Below, piece after piece: positions 17,783 through 27,215 of a DNA stretch of 64,000 nt (position 1 is the first letter of the stretch; each line of letters begins with the position of its first letter). The notes under the pieces were generated by a model that saw nothing but the letters and a program-made list of their open reading frames with translations, made no database searches and was not told the DNA's origin. Made by a program: the position numbers and the translations under genes. The stretch spans positions 1-64,000 of the forward strand of contig CALVZS010000006.1 in NCBI GenBank assembly GCA_944372575.1. The letters run 5' to 3'. The stretch comes from an uncultured Clostridia bacterium. GTDB lineage: Bacteria > Bacillota > Clostridia > Christensenellales > Borkfalkiaceae.

Positions 17783-18259
17783 ATGCGCTGCCTGTATTGC
17801 AACTGTACGGAGAGCAAGGTCATCGATTCACGCTCGGCGGACGACGAGCGCACCATCCGCCGCCGCCGCGAATGCATGGGGTGCGGCAGGCGTTTTACCA
17901 CCTATGAGACCATTGAAGTGGCGCCCATTCTCGTCGTCAAGAACGACGGCACCCGCCAGGCATTCGATGTCGGCAAGATCAAGCGCGGCATCATCAAGGC
18001 GTGCGAAAAGCGCCCCGTTCCCATCGAGAAGATCGATCAGCTTGCCGAGGACATCGCCAAGCGCATCTACAATTCCATGGAGCAGGAGATCTCTTCCAAA
18101 AAGATCGGCGAGATGGTGATGGAAGGGCTGCAGAAGCTGGACGAGGTCGCCTATGTGCGCTATGCCTCGGTGTACCGCTCCTTCAAGGACATCTCCTCCT
18201 TCATGGCGGAATTGCAGGCGATGATGGAGAAGAAGGAAGAGGAAGCAAAGGGAAAATGA
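17783..18259 (+). CDS. nrdR: Transcriptional repressor NrdR
   Basis: A 158-residue protein. A zinc ribbon (CLYCNCTESKVIDSR at 3-17 and CMGCGRRFTTYE near 32-43) is followed by an ATP-cone domain from about residue 49 (VVKNDGTRQAFDVGKIKRGI). NrdR senses ATP/dATP and represses ribonucleotide reductase genes. Length is standard. ATG 17783 follows GGAGGAGG. The stop overlaps the ispG start by four bases. No nrd gene is in this window, so its targets are elsewhere. Confidence 0.97.
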   Translation: MRCLYCNCTESKVIDSRSADDERTIRRRRECMGCGRRFTTYETIEVAPILVVKNDGTRQAFDVGKIKRGIIKACEKRPVPIEKIDQLAEDIAKRIYNSMEQEISSKKIGEMVMEGLQKLDEVAYVRYASVYRSFKDISSFMAELQAMMEKKEEEAKGK

Positions 18260-19293
18260 TCCGCAAAGTAAGCGTCGGGGATGTGGTTCTGGGCGGCGGG
18301 AGCATTGCCGTGCAGAGCATGACGACCAAAAAGACGAGCGACGTGCAGGCGTGCGTCGCTCAAATTCTTTCTCTGCAGGAGGCGGGGTGCGACATCGTGC
18401 GCGTCGCCGTCGCGGACGAGGCGGACGCGCGCGCCCTGCGCGAGGTGACCGCACGGGTGCGCCTTCCCGTGGTGGCGGACGTGCATTTTTCCGCGCGGCT
18501 CGCCGTGCTCGCCGTGGAGAACGGTGCAAGCAAGCTGCGCATCAACCCGGGCAATATCGGGGACGTGCGCGCCCTCGCCATGGTCGCGGACTGCGTAAAG
18601 GCGCACCGCATCCCCGTGCGCGTGGGGGCGAATACGGGCAGCATCGAGCGCGGACACCTTGCCCGGTACGGCAGGAGCGCGCAGGCGCTCGTCGAGAGCG
18701 CGCTGCAGAACGTCTCCGTTCTCGAGCGGCACGGTGTGGAGGATATCGTCATCTCCGTCAAGGCGTCCGACGTTCCCCTCACCGTGGAGGCGTACACCCT
18801 GCTGCGGCAGCGCTGTGACTATCCCCTGCACCTCGGCGTGACCGAGGCGGGGACGCGGGAGACGGGCATCGTCAAGAGCAGCGTTGGCATCGGCGCATTG
18901 CTGCTTGCGGGCATCGGGGAGACCATCCGCGTGTCCCTCTCCGCCGATCCGGTGGAGGAGGTGTATGCGGGACACGCCATCCTGCGCGCCTGCAATCTCG
19001 AATATAACTATGTGGAGGTAGTGGCCTGTCCCACCTGCGGCAGGTGCCGCTATGACTGCATCGGGCTGGCGGCGCGCGTGCAGGAGCGCGTGAGGAGTGT
19101 CCGCAAAAAACTCAAAGTTGCCGTCATGGGATGCGTGGTCAACGGCCCGGGCGAGGCGCGCGGGTGCGATCTGGGCATCGCCGGCGGCGAGGAATACTGT
19201 GTCATCATGGAAAAGGACAGGCCGGATACGCGCGTGAAACGGGAGGACGCGGAGCGCGCCTTCTTTGCGCGGCTTGAGGAACTCATCGGATGA
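18256..19293 (+). CDS. ispG: 4-hydroxy-3-methylbut-2-en-1-yl diphosphate synthase (flavodoxin)
   Basis: A 345-residue GcpE/IspG [4Fe-4S] enzyme of the MEP isoprenoid pathway. The start IRKVSVGDVVLGGGSIAVQS and the barrel motif LRINPGNIGD are typical. The C-terminal cluster ligands sit in CPTCGRCRYDC and GCVVNGPGEARGCD. It reduces methylerythritol cyclodiphosphate to HMBPP. The ATG at 18256 overlaps the nrdR stop (ATGA). In related genomes ispG precedes polC, and here a PolC-derived gene follows with another ATGA overlap. Confidence 0.96.
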   Translation: MIRKVSVGDVVLGGGSIAVQSMTTKKTSDVQACVAQILSLQEAGCDIVRVAVADEADARALREVTARVRLPVVADVHFSARLAVLAVENGASKLRINPGNIGDVRALAMVADCVKAHRIPVRVGANTGSIERGHLARYGRSAQALVESALQNVSVLERHGVEDIVISVKASDVPLTVEAYTLLRQRCDYPLHLGVTEAGTRETGIVKSSVGIGALLLAGIGETIRVSLSADPVEEVYAGHAILRACNLEYNYVEVVACPTCGRCRYDCIGLAARVQERVRSVRKKLKVAVMGCVVNGPGEARGCDLGIAGGEEYCVIMEKDRPDTRVKREDAERAFFARLEELIG

Positions 19294-20801
19294 AGAGCAA
19301 GGAATATCTGGAAGAAATACGCAATGCCCCCGGGCTGAAGCGCGCCGTGCTGCGCAGGATCGAGGTGGCGGGCAGGACGGTCACCTTTCATCTGGTGACG
19401 GACGTCACCTATGCGCCCGAGGACGTGGAATATGCGCGCGGCGTGTCGCAGAAGTATGCCCCGCAGGGATTTTCCGCCGAAGTGCGCGTCCTCAAGTCCG
19501 TCCCCGATGCGGAGGCGGTGCGCAAGGCCGTGGCGCAGATATTAAAGGATCGTTTTCCCGGGATGGCGGCGTTCGTCGATCCGGAGGACATCGCCGTGGA
19601 GATCGACGAGGGGGGCGGCAGGTTCTTCATCTCGGTGGGAGAGCTGGAGCGCGAGCGCATGGCGGGGGACGGCGTGATGGATGCGGTGAGCGCGGAACTC
19701 GCCAGATCCTTCTGCGGGACGTGGTTCGGCGAAGTGCGCTTTATCAATAAGGAGCGCGGGGAGATCGTGCATGAGGCGCCGCCCGAGGCGGAGTATATCG
19801 CCGCGCCCCGCTTCTTTCCCATCGAGGGGTATGAGCCCATCGATGGCGCCAAACCCTCCCGCGCCATCTATATCGCCGACCTCGTCAAGGAAATGCAGAA
19901 CGTCACCGTGTGCGGCACGGTGTCCTATATCGAGGAGCGCGCCACAAAGAACGGCAAGCCCTATTTCTCCGTCACAATCTCGGATGCGACGGGGCAGCTG
20001 CGCTCCTCCTATTTTTCCAAGAAGGCGACCGTGGAGAAGGTGCGCATCGTTAAGCAGGGGGACAGCGTGTGCCTGACGGGGGACAACGAGATCTTCAACG
20101 GCGCGCTCTCCTTCCGCACCAAATTGATTGACTTCGGCCGTGCGCCGGAGGGGTTCGTCCCCGAGGAGCGGCCCTCCCGCCCCGTGCCGGCGCAGTACCG
20201 CGTGGCGTTTCCCTCGCCCGTCTCCGATCTTGTGCAGGGAACGCTTTTTCAGGGAAAGCCGCTGCCCAAAGAGGTGGTGGAGCGCGACTTTGTCGTGTTC
20301 GATCTGGAGACGACGGGGCTCAACAATTCCCCCGCGATGGGCGCGATGGATCACATCATCGAACTGGGCGCCGTCAAGATCCACGGCGGACGCATCACGG
20401 AGAAGCTCTCCACCTTCGTCGCCTGCCCCGTGCGGCTTTCCGAGGAAATCATCTCCATCACGGGCATCCGGGACGAGATGCTCGTCGGCGCGCCCGCGGT
20501 GGGGGACGTGCTCGCCGACTTTTACAAGTTTTCGGCGGGCTGCGCGCTGGTGGGCCACAACGTGCAGTTCGACTATAAGTTCATCCGCTACTACGGCGAG
20601 CAGGAGGGGTTCGTTTTCGACCAACAGCAGTACGACACGATGGTCATGTCTCAGCGCACGCTGCGCCTGCCGCACAACCGGCTCAACGACCTCGTCGATT
20701 ACTTCGGCTTCACCTTCCGGCACCACCGCGCCTTCGACGATGCCTTTGCCACCGCCAAAGTTTTTTTGGAACTTGCGCGCATTTCGGGCAAGCTGATGTG
20801 A
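19290..20801 (+). CDS. PolC-derived protein: N-domain, OB fold and DEDDh exonuclease, no polymerase
   Basis: A 503-residue protein in the position normally held by polC (ispG-polC-rimP). Residues 1-190 resemble the PolC N-terminal region, and 200-290 form the OB fold (VTVCGTVSYIEERATKNGKP). The exonuclease begins near 330 with FDLETTGL. The catalytic set D338, E340, D428, H479 and D484 is complete (FDLETTGL, HNVQFD, HHRAFDDA). Canonical PolC is over 1,400 residues, with the exonuclease inserted in a PHP domain and a polymerase core after it. Here the PHP halves and the whole polymerase are absent and the gene ends cleanly before the rimP promoter. It probably acts as a stand-alone 3'-5' exonuclease. 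Start ATG 19290 overlaps ispG by four bases. Confidence 0.85.
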   Translation: MKSKEYLEEIRNAPGLKRAVLRRIEVAGRTVTFHLVTDVTYAPEDVEYARGVSQKYAPQGFSAEVRVLKSVPDAEAVRKAVAQILKDRFPGMAAFVDPEDIAVEIDEGGGRFFISVGELERERMAGDGVMDAVSAELARSFCGTWFGEVRFINKERGEIVHEAPPEAEYIAAPRFFPIEGYEPIDGAKPSRAIYIADLVKEMQNVTVCGTVSYIEERATKNGKPYFSVTISDATGQLRSSYFSKKATVEKVRIVKQGDSVCLTGDNEIFNGALSFRTKLIDFGRAPEGFVPEERPSRPVPAQYRVAFPSPVSDLVQGTLFQGKPLPKEVVERDFVVFDLETTGLNNSPAMGAMDHIIELGAVKIHGGRITEKLSTFVACPVRLSEEIISITGIRDEMLVGAPAVGDVLADFYKFSAGCALVGHNVQFDYKFIRYYGEQEGFVFDQQQYDTMVMSQRTLRLPHNRLNDLVDYFGFTFRHHRAFDDAFATAKVFLELARISGKLM

Positions 20802-20819
20802 AAAAGTTTGCACAAATGC

Positions 20820-20848
20820 TTGCATTTTCCCCTGAAATGTGGTAAACT
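20820..20848 (+). promoter_or_regulatory. Promoter of the rimP-nusA-infB operon
   Basis: TTGCAT (20820-20825), 17 bases, TAAACT (20843-20848). It is a moderate match placed just after the PolC-like gene. Confidence 0.6.
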
Positions 20849-20872
20849 ATGGAATGTCTTAATCTGAACGCG

Positions 20873-20900
20873 GATTGAGAGCGGCTTGCCGCTCTCAATC
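20873..20900 (+). promoter_or_regulatory. Leader hairpin upstream of rimP
   Basis: A perfect 12-bp stem (20873-20884 with 20889-20900) has a CTTG loop and is followed by TTTG. It lies between the predicted transcription start (about 20855) and the rimP start (20933), so it would be in the leader RNA. The short T-run makes it a weak terminator or attenuator candidate. Confidence 0.55.
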
Positions 20901-20932
20901 TTTGTATGCAGAGGTTTCGCTGGGAGGCAGCC

Positions 20933-21388
20933 ATGAAGGTAAAACCCATGCAGGAAGTGCAGGCGTTCCTCGCGCCCGTCGCGCAGTCGGTGGGTGCGGA
21001 ACTGCTGGAGGCGGTCTGGAACAACCGGGAGCGCTCGCTCACGCTCTACATCGACGCGCCGGGCGGCGTCGACCTCGATCTCTGCGAGGCGTTCCACCAT
21101 GCGGCGGACGCCGCGCTCGACGAGCTCGACCCCACCTACGGCGCGGCTTATACGCTCAACTGCTCCTCCCCGGGGCTGGATCGTCCCTTTAAAACGGCGC
21201 GCGATTTTGAGCGCCACATGGGGGAGAAGATCGAGGTGCATCTGTACGCGCCCTTCGCGGGGGCGAAGTATCACGAGGGAACGCTCACTGCCTTTGAGGA
21301 CGGCAACGTCGTGCTTGCCACCCCGAAAGGGGAGATGCGCATTCCCTTTGACAAGACCTCCAAGGTCTGTCTGCTCATCGAAGTGTGA
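20933..21388 (+). CDS. rimP: Ribosome maturation factor RimP
   Basis: A 151-residue protein with the RimP N-terminal alpha/beta domain (VQAFLAPVAQSVGAELLEAVW, SSPGLDRPF) and a C-terminal SH3-like barrel (from about residue 85). It assists assembly of the 30S subunit. ATG 20933 is preceded by GGGAGG; an upstream in-frame ATG at 20906 has no ribosome site. It is the first gene of the nusA-infB operon. Confidence 0.94.
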   Translation: MKVKPMQEVQAFLAPVAQSVGAELLEAVWNNRERSLTLYIDAPGGVDLDLCEAFHHAADAALDELDPTYGAAYTLNCSSPGLDRPFKTARDFERHMGEKIEVHLYAPFAGAKYHEGTLTAFEDGNVVLATPKGEMRIPFDKTSKVCLLIEV

Positions 21389-21420
21389 CGCCTGCGGGCG
21401 ATAACGATAAGGAGAACACT

Positions 21421-22512
21421 ATGATCAACAAGGATTTCTTTGCGGCGCTCGCCGATCTCGAGCGCGAAAAGGGCATCAGCGAGGATACGTTTATCGAGGC
21501 GCTGTCCACGGCGCTCGCTTCCGCCTATAAAAAGCAGTACATCGGCGAGGGCGGGAACGTTGAAGTCAGGCTCAACCCCGAGAAGGGGAGCATCCGCTTC
21601 TTTTTGAAGCGCACCGTGACGGACGCCGAGGAGCCGGGCGACGGCGAGATCTCCCTTGAAGAGGCGCAGGAGATCAAAAAGAGCGCCAAGGTGGGCGACG
21701 TCCTGACGGACGAGTTCACGCCCAAGGATTTCACCCGCATCGCGGCGCAGACCGCAAAGCAGGTCATTCTGCAGAAGATCCATGAGACGGAGCGCGACAA
21801 CACCCTCTCCGAGTTCTCGGACAAGGAGGGTGAGCTCATGTCCGGCCTTGTGCGCAAGGTGGACGCGCGCAACGTGTACGTCGAACTGGGCAAGGGACAG
21901 ATCGAGGGCGTCATGCTCCCGCAGGATCAGGTGCCGGGGGAGCGCTATCTCGTCGGCGACCATATCAAAGTGTATGTCAAGCGCGTCAAGAGCGGCGGCA
22001 GGAACGCACAGGTGCTCGTCTCCCGTGCGGCGCCCGGACTGGTCAAGCGCCTCTTTGAGGAGGAAGTTCCCGAGATCAAGGCGGGTACCGTCGTCGTCAA
22101 GGGGATCTCCCGTGAACCGGGCCACCGCACCAAGATGGCGATCGCCTCCGAAGATGCGCGCGTGGACGCCGTCGGCGCTTGCGTGGGCAACAAGGGCGCC
22201 CGCGTGAACGCGGTCGTTACCGAACTGGGCGGCGAGAAGATCGACATCATCCTCTGGAGCGAAAATCCGCTCGAGTTCATCGCCAAGGCGCTCTCGCCCG
22301 CAACGGTGCTCTCCGTCACGCAGATGGGGGAGAAGTCGGCGGTCGCGGTCGTACCGGACGACAAGCTCTCGCTCGCCATCGGCAGGGACGGGCAGAATGC
22401 CCGCCTTGCGGCGCGCCTCACGGGCTGGAAGATCGACGTCAAGAGCGAGTCGGCGGCGGCGAAGATGAACCTCGATGCCGCGGCGCCCGCCGAAGACAAT
22501 CCGGAGGAATAA
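21421..22512 (+). CDS. nusA: Transcription termination/antitermination factor NusA
   Basis: A 363-residue Firmicutes-length NusA without the C-terminal acidic repeats of E. coli. It has an N-terminal RNA polymerase-binding domain (1-125), an S1 domain (about 130-200, LVRKVDARNVYVELGKGQIEG) and two KH domains (EDARVDAVGACVGNKGARV and VVPDDKLSLAIGRDGQNARLA). It modulates pausing and termination. ATG 21421 follows AAGGAGAA. The next gene begins directly after its stop codon. Confidence 0.96.
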   Translation: MINKDFFAALADLEREKGISEDTFIEALSTALASAYKKQYIGEGGNVEVRLNPEKGSIRFFLKRTVTDAEEPGDGEISLEEAQEIKKSAKVGDVLTDEFTPKDFTRIAAQTAKQVILQKIHETERDNTLSEFSDKEGELMSGLVRKVDARNVYVELGKGQIEGVMLPQDQVPGERYLVGDHIKVYVKRVKSGGRNAQVLVSRAAPGLVKRLFEEEVPEIKAGTVVVKGISREPGHRTKMAIASEDARVDAVGACVGNKGARVNAVVTELGGEKIDIILWSENPLEFIAKALSPATVLSVTQMGEKSAVAVVPDDKLSLAIGRDGQNARLAARLTGWKIDVKSESAAAKMNLDAAAPAEDNPEE

Positions 22513-22785
22513 ATGCCTTCCCCCAAAAAGATCCCCATGCGCACCTGCATCGCCTGCCGCGAGGAAAAGCCCAAGAAGGAGATGCTCCGCGTCGTGAAAA
22601 ATGCGGCGGGGGAGATCCGTCTCGATTTTTCGGGAAAACTGGCAGGGCGCGGCGCCTATGTATGCGGCAGCGAGGCGTGCATCAGAAAACTCAGAAAATA
22701 CCGTCTTCTCAATAAGGCCTTCTCCGCCGACGTGAGCGACGAGGTCTATACGGCGATCGAGGAGGAGTTCCTCGGTGCCAAATAA
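22513..22785 (+). CDS. rnpM: YlxR/RnpM RNA-binding protein
   Basis: A 90-residue YlxR-family protein: RTCIACREEKPKKEMLRVV near the start and GRGAYVC with a second Cys pair in the middle. The B. subtilis protein binds RNase P RNA and modulates it. The ATG immediately follows the nusA stop with no gap. The 3' end overlaps the next gene by 11 bases. Confidence 0.9.
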   Translation: MPSPKKIPMRTCIACREEKPKKEMLRVVKNAAGEIRLDFSGKLAGRGAYVCGSEACIRKLRKYRLLNKAFSADVSDEVYTAIEEEFLGAK

Positions 22786-23071
22786 GACGGGGACGTATCT
22801 GGGATTTTGCCGCCGCGCAGGCAAACTGACCGTCGGCGTGAATGCGCTGCGCGCCACGCGCGAGCGGGTATATCTGCTGGTTGCGGATCCCTCGGCGTCC
22901 GAAAACGGAAAAAAGGAGATCGCCAAGCTGGAGAGAAAATTCTCCTGCGGCGTCGTCTGGCTGGACGGCCTCGCCTCCCTCGTCGGGAAGGCAGAATGCA
23001 AGGTCGCCGGCATCAGGGAAGAACATCTCGCGGATGCCATCCGCGCAGAACAGGAAAAAGGAAATTCGTAA
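22775..23071 (+). CDS. L7Ae-family RNA-binding protein YlxQ
   Basis: A 98-residue L7Ae/L30e-fold protein (TYLGFCRRAGKLTVGVNALR, then VYLLVADPSASENGKKEI). The family binds kink-turn RNA and commonly sits between ylxR and infB. The start is GTG 22775, inside ylxR, which makes translation coupled. It is slightly shorter than the usual 100-105 residues. Confidence 0.87.
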   Translation: MPNKTGTYLGFCRRAGKLTVGVNALRATRERVYLLVADPSASENGKKEIAKLERKFSCGVVWLDGLASLVGKAECKVAGIREEHLADAIRAEQEKGNS

Positions 23072-23113
23072 ACGTGGATGCGGTGCGCGGTGCGTGCCGC
23101 CATCGGAGGAGAT

Positions 23114-25735
23114 ATGGCATACAAAAACATCGAACATCTCGGGTCATTGCTCAGGGACGAGCGCGGAGCCGCCCTCGGCAAGAGCATTTCCGCGGGGGAA
23201 AAGCAGCTGACGGAGCTGCTGAAAAAGCTGGGCGAGATGGAGGCGGCGGCAAACGCGCGCCGCGCGGAGGAGGATGCCCGCCGCAAAGAGGAGGAGGCGC
23301 GTGCCGCCAGGGAAGCCGCCGAGGCTGCTGCGGCTGCCGAAGCGGCCGCTTCCCCCGCGCCGAAGCCCGCGTCCGTTCCGCCTGCAGAACCGGCTCCCGA
23401 AGAGATGCCTGCGGAACAGCCCGCTGCCGCTGCGCCCGACGTACGGCAGGCGCAGCCGGTGCAGGCGTCTGCGGCAGCGTCCGCAAAGCCCTCTTCCGAG
23501 CGCACACAGCAGCCTGCAGCCCGCCCCGCAAGGGAAAAGCAGGCGCAGGAACGCCCCGAGCGCGCACGCCCCGCGCGTCCGGAGACGCCCGCGCGCCCCA
23601 TATACCGTCCGCAGGATGGGGCGGCAAAGACATACACGCCGCCCGCAAGGGGGGCGCAGGGACAGCAGGGAGGACGCCCCGCACGTCCGCAGGCGCCCCG
23701 TCCCGCACAGGGTCAGACAGGCCGTCCCGCAGGGCCGCGTCCCGCGGCAGGGGCAAGGCCCGCTCCGGCGCGCCCCGTCGCGCCGCCCGCACCCGTGCGC
23801 CGCGATGCGCCCAAGAAATTTGAAAAGACGTACGTCGAGGCGCGCCGCCCCGCAAACAAGCGCGATCTGCAGCGCAGACAGGGGGCGAGCATCGGCGATT
23901 TCGATGAGGACAAGAGCGGCTACCGCAAGGCGCGCTTCGGCAAGAAGGGCGTCAAGAAGGAGACGCAGACCATCAAGATCGACCATGCCGTGGTCACCAG
24001 CCGCGAGATCCCCATCAAGGTGCTCTCCGAAAAGCTGGGCATCTCGGCGGTGGAGATCACCAAACGCCTGTTCAAGGAGGGCGTGATGAAGACGGTGAAC
24101 GAGTCGGTGGACTACGACAACGCCGCATTCATCGCGCTGGAACTGGGGATCGACCTCGAATACAAGCCGGAGGAGACGGCGGAGGACGCCCTCTTGAAGC
24201 TGCACGGCGAGGCCTCGGCGGATGAGAACCTCGTTCCCCGCGCGCCCGTCGTCACCGTCATGGGACACGTCGACCACGGCAAGACCTCCCTTCTGGACGC
24301 CATCCGCAAGACCAACGTCACGGAGGGCGAAGCGGGCGGCATCACGCAGAGCATCGGCGCCTACACCGTCACGTTCGGCGAGGGCAGGAAAATCACCTTT
24401 ATCGATACGCCCGGACACGCCGCCTTCACGGCGATGCGTGCGCGCGGCGCGCAGGTGACGGACATCGTCGTGCTGGTCGTGGCGGCTGATGACGGCATCA
24501 TGCCGCAGACGGTGGAGGCGATCAACCACGCCAAGGCGGCGGAAGTTCCCATCATCGTCGCGCTCAACAAGATGGATAAGCCCAACGTCGAGCCCGACCG
24601 CGTCAAACAGGAACTCATGAAGTACGATCTCGTTCCCGAGGAGTGGGGCGGCGACGTCATCGTCGAACCCGTCTCCGCCAAGACGGGCATGGGGATCGAT
24701 AAGCTGCTCGAGGACATCGATCTTATTGCCGAGATGCGCGAACTCAAGGCCGATCCCGACAGAAAGGCGAAGGGCGTCGTCATCGAGGCGAAGCTGGACA
24801 AGGGCAAGGGGCCCATGGCGAGCGTACTCGTGCAGAACGGAACGCTGCACACGGGCGACAACATCGTCTCCGGCACCACGGTCGGGCGCGTGCGCGCCAT
24901 GATCGACGACAAAGGCAGGACGGTCAAGGAGGCAGGCCCCTCCACCGCCGTGTCCGTACTCGGGCTGGAGGACGTTCCCAATGCGGGCGATGCCGTGTTC
25001 GCCGTGGAGGCGAGCCTGATGAAACAGGTACAGGAGGAGCGCAAAAGCAAGCAGCGCGAGTCCATGATCCGCGAGACCGCAAAAGTTTCCCTGGACGACA
25101 TCTTCCGCCAGGCGGAGGAGGGCAACATCAAGGATCTCAAGGTCATCGTCAAGGCGGACGTGCAGGGTAGCGTGGAGGCGGTGAAGGGCTCGCTCGAGAA
25201 GCTTTCCAACGAGGAAGTGCGCATCAAGGTCATTCACGCGGCGGCGGGCGCCATCACGGAGAGCGACGTCTCGCTTGCCGATTCCGCCAACGCCGTCATC
25301 ATCGGCTTCAACGTGCGTCCCGATACCAAGGCCAAGGCGCTTGCCGAGCGCAGCCATGTGGACGTAAGGCTGTACCGCATCATCTACGAGCTTCTGGACG
25401 ACATGGAGGCGGCGCTCAAGGGGATGCTCTCGCCCAAGTACCGGGAAGTGTACATGGGCAAGGCGGAGGTGCGCCAGACCTTCAATATCACGGGGGTCGG
25501 CACCGTTGCAGGCTGCCTGGTCACCGAAGGGCGCCTGGTGCGGGGCGGAAAGCTGCGCATCTACCGCAACGACGTGATGATCGTGGAGGGCAACGTCAAA
25601 CAGCTCAAGCACTATAAGGACGACGTGAAGGAGGCGGCCGCGGGTACCGAATGCGGCTGTGCCATCGAGAACTTCAACGATATCAAAGTGGGCGACTTCA
25701 TCGAGTGCTACGTCATCGAGGAGATCAAGGGCTGA
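23114..25735 (+). CDS. infB: Translation initiation factor IF-2
   Basis: An 873-residue IF-2. The first 250 residues are a low-complexity Ala/Pro/Arg/Glu linker with no clear domain. An IF2-N domain follows (about 290-345, [21 protein letters not shown]). The GTPase has G1 GHVDHGKT at about 384-391, DTPGHAAF (G3) and NKMD (G4). EF-Tu-like domain II, domain III and the C2 fMet-tRNA-binding domain complete the protein. It positions initiator tRNA and promotes subunit joining. ATG 23114 follows GGAGGAGAT; the longer frame to 23078 has no site. Confidence 0.97.
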   Translation: MAYKNIEHLGSLLRDERGAALGKSISAGEKQLTELLKKLGEMEAAANARRAEEDARRKEEEARAAREAAEAAAAAEAAASPAPKPASVPPAEPAPEEMPAEQPAAAAPDVRQAQPVQASAAASAKPSSERTQQPAARPAREKQAQERPERARPARPETPARPIYRPQDGAAKTYTPPARGAQGQQGGRPARPQAPRPAQGQTGRPAGPRPAAGARPAPARPVAPPAPVRRDAPKKFEKTYVEARRPANKRDLQRRQGASIGDFDEDKSGYRKARFGKKGVKKETQTIKIDHAVVTSREIPIKVLSEKLGISAVEITKRLFKEGVMKTVNESVDYDNAAFIALELGIDLEYKPEETAEDALLKLHGEASADENLVPRAPVVTVMGHVDHGKTSLLDAIRKTNVTEGEAGGITQSIGAYTVTFGEGRKITFIDTPGHAAFTAMRARGAQVTDIVVLVVAADDGIMPQTVEAINHAKAAEVPIIVALNKMDKPNVEPDRVKQELMKYDLVPEEWGGDVIVEPVSAKTGMGIDKLLEDIDLIAEMRELKADPDRKAKGVVIEAKLDKGKGPMASVLVQNGTLHTGDNIVSGTTVGRVRAMIDDKGRTVKEAGPSTAVSVLGLEDVPNAGDAVFAVEASLMKQVQEERKSKQRESMIRETAKVSLDDIFRQAEEGNIKDLKVIVKADVQGSVEAVKGSLEKLSNEEVRIKVIHAAAGAITESDVSLADSANAVIIGFNVRPDTKAKALAERSHVDVRLYRIIYELLDDMEAALKGMLSPKYREVYMGKAEVRQTFNITGVGTVAGCLVTEGRLVRGGKLRIYRNDVMIVEGNVKQLKHYKDDVKEAAAGTECGCAIENFNDIKVGDFIECYVIEEIKG

Positions 25736-25805
25736 CGCGCCCCGTGCCCGCACCGTGCGTTTCCTCTGCGCGGGGGAACGCATGAGCATGGAGGGAGGAT
25801 ATATT

Positions 25806-26198
25806 ATGTCAAGACGCACCGATCGCGTGGACGGGGAGCTGCAGCGTGAGATCGCGGCGATTCTCTCCGGCGAACTCAAAAACCGCCGGCCCGATCTGAA
25901 GGGGATGATCAGCGTCACCGAGGTGGACGCTTCGCCCGACTTCAAGACGGCAAAGGTATATGTGAGCATCTATGCCGTGGACGAAGCGGGCAGGAAGGCG
26001 GCACTCGCAATTTTAAAGGAGAGCGCGGGGCTTGTGCGCCATGAGCTTGCCAAGGTCATGCGGATGCGCACCGTTCCCGCCCTCACCTTTCTGGAGGATA
26101 CGAGCATGGCGTACGGTTCGCACATGGACGAACTGTTCGCATCCCTGCATAAGTCGGACAAGGACGAGGATGCAGACCGCGGCGACGATCAGAACTGA
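25806..26198 (+). CDS. rbfA: Ribosome-binding factor A
   Basis: A 130-residue RbfA with the KH-like fold: RTDRVDGELQREIAAILSGEL at the start and VTEVDASPDFKTAKVYVS in the centre. It helps 30S maturation and 16S 5'-end processing. ATG 25806 follows GGAGGGAGGATAT. The 70-base gap from infB has no terminator. Confidence 0.95.
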   Translation: MSRRTDRVDGELQREIAAILSGELKNRRPDLKGMISVTEVDASPDFKTAKVYVSIYAVDEAGRKAALAILKESAGLVRHELAKVMRMRTVPALTFLEDTSMAYGSHMDELFASLHKSDKDEDADRGDDQN

Positions 26199-26246
26199 CT
26201 GCCGGCGGCCTTGCCGGCGCGATCTTTGTCAACAGGAGCGGAAATA

Positions 26247-27215
26247 TTGAATACGTTATCGGAAATCGCAGACGTCATCCGGCGTCTGAAAAGCGCGGTG
26301 ATCTTTACGCACATGCGGCCCGACGGGGATGCCCTCGGGAGTGCAATGGCGCTCTCCCGCGCTCTTTTTCTTTTAAATATCCCGAACGAAGTCGTCAACG
26401 AGGGAGAGATCCCCGAAAAATTCCTCTTTCTGGAGGGAATGGATTCCATCCGCCGTACGCCGACGCTCGACGCGCAGGGGTATATCTGCGTCGATTCGAG
26501 CGATGAGGCGCGCCTGGGGTATGCGCAGTCCGCTTTCCAGGCGGGCGTCAGAAAGGGGAAGGCGAGCATCAACATCGATCACCACATCTCCAACACGCAC
26601 TTCTGCAAGTATAATTTCGTGCGCATGCGCGCAAGCAACTGCGAAAATATCGCCGAACTCATCCGCCTTCTGGGTGTCACGCCCGACAGGCTCACGGCAA
26701 GCTATCTGCTCATGGGCATGGTCACCGATTCGGGCGGGTTTTCGCACGGCGACGTCAACGGCGACACGCTGCGCGCCGCGGCGGACGCCGTGGACGCGGG
26801 GGCGGACATCGGCGCGATCACCTATCAGGTGTTCAAAAAACAGACCAAGGCGCGCGCGGAGCTGTACGCCGAGGTCATCTCCAAACTGCGCTACGACCTC
26901 GATGACCGCCTGGTCACGGCGCTCGTCACGCAGGAACAGCTCAGAAAATACGGTCTGAAGCAGGATGCGACGGAGGGCATCGTCGACTTCGGGCTCAGCG
27001 TGGCGCCCGTGGAGGTGAGCGTGTGCATGATGGAGGTCAGGAAGGGGCAGTACAAGGCTTCCCTGCGCTCCAAGGGGACGGTCAACGTCAACGAGGTCGC
27101 GGGCGTGTTCGGCGGCGGCGGGCATATCCTTGCCTCCGGGTGCATGTTCTTCGGCGACTATGAGGAGGCGTACGACAAACTCCGTTACGCCGTCCTGCAG
27201 AGGTTGCCGCAATGA
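26247..27215 (+). CDS. nrnA: DHH-family phosphoesterase, NrnA-type nanoRNase/pAp phosphatase
   Basis: A 322-residue protein. The N-terminal DHH domain has HMRPDGDALGSA, CVDSSD and NIDHHISNT. The C-terminal DHHA1 domain has GVFGGGGHILASG. NrnA degrades 2-5-nt RNAs and dephosphorylates pAp. The start I prefer is TTG 26247, since AGGAG lies eight bases upstream and the product length then matches the family. The gene is in the standard position between rbfA and truB. The 3' end overlaps truB by four bases. Confidence 0.92.
   Translation: MNTLSEIADVIRRLKSAVIFTHMRPDGDALGSAMALSRALFLLNIPNEVVNEGEIPEKFLFLEGMDSIRRTPTLDAQGYICVDSSDEARLGYAQSAFQAGVRKGKASINIDHHISNTHFCKYNFVRMRASNCENIAELIRLLGVTPDRLTASYLLMGMVTDSGGFSHGDVNGDTLRAAADAVDAGADIGAITYQVFKKQTKARAELYAEVISKLRYDLDDRLVTALVTQEQLRKYGLKQDATEGIVDFGLSVAPVEVSVCMMEVRKGQYKASLRSKGTVNVNEVAGVFGGGGHILASGCMFFGDYEEAYDKLRYAVLQRLPQ

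Noticed and set aside
23144-25969. 941-codon minus-strand open frame opposite infB
   Set aside because: It is antisense to a certain IF-2 gene, has a His/Leu/Arg/Asp-rich composition typical of reverse frames in GC-rich DNA, and shows no known motif.
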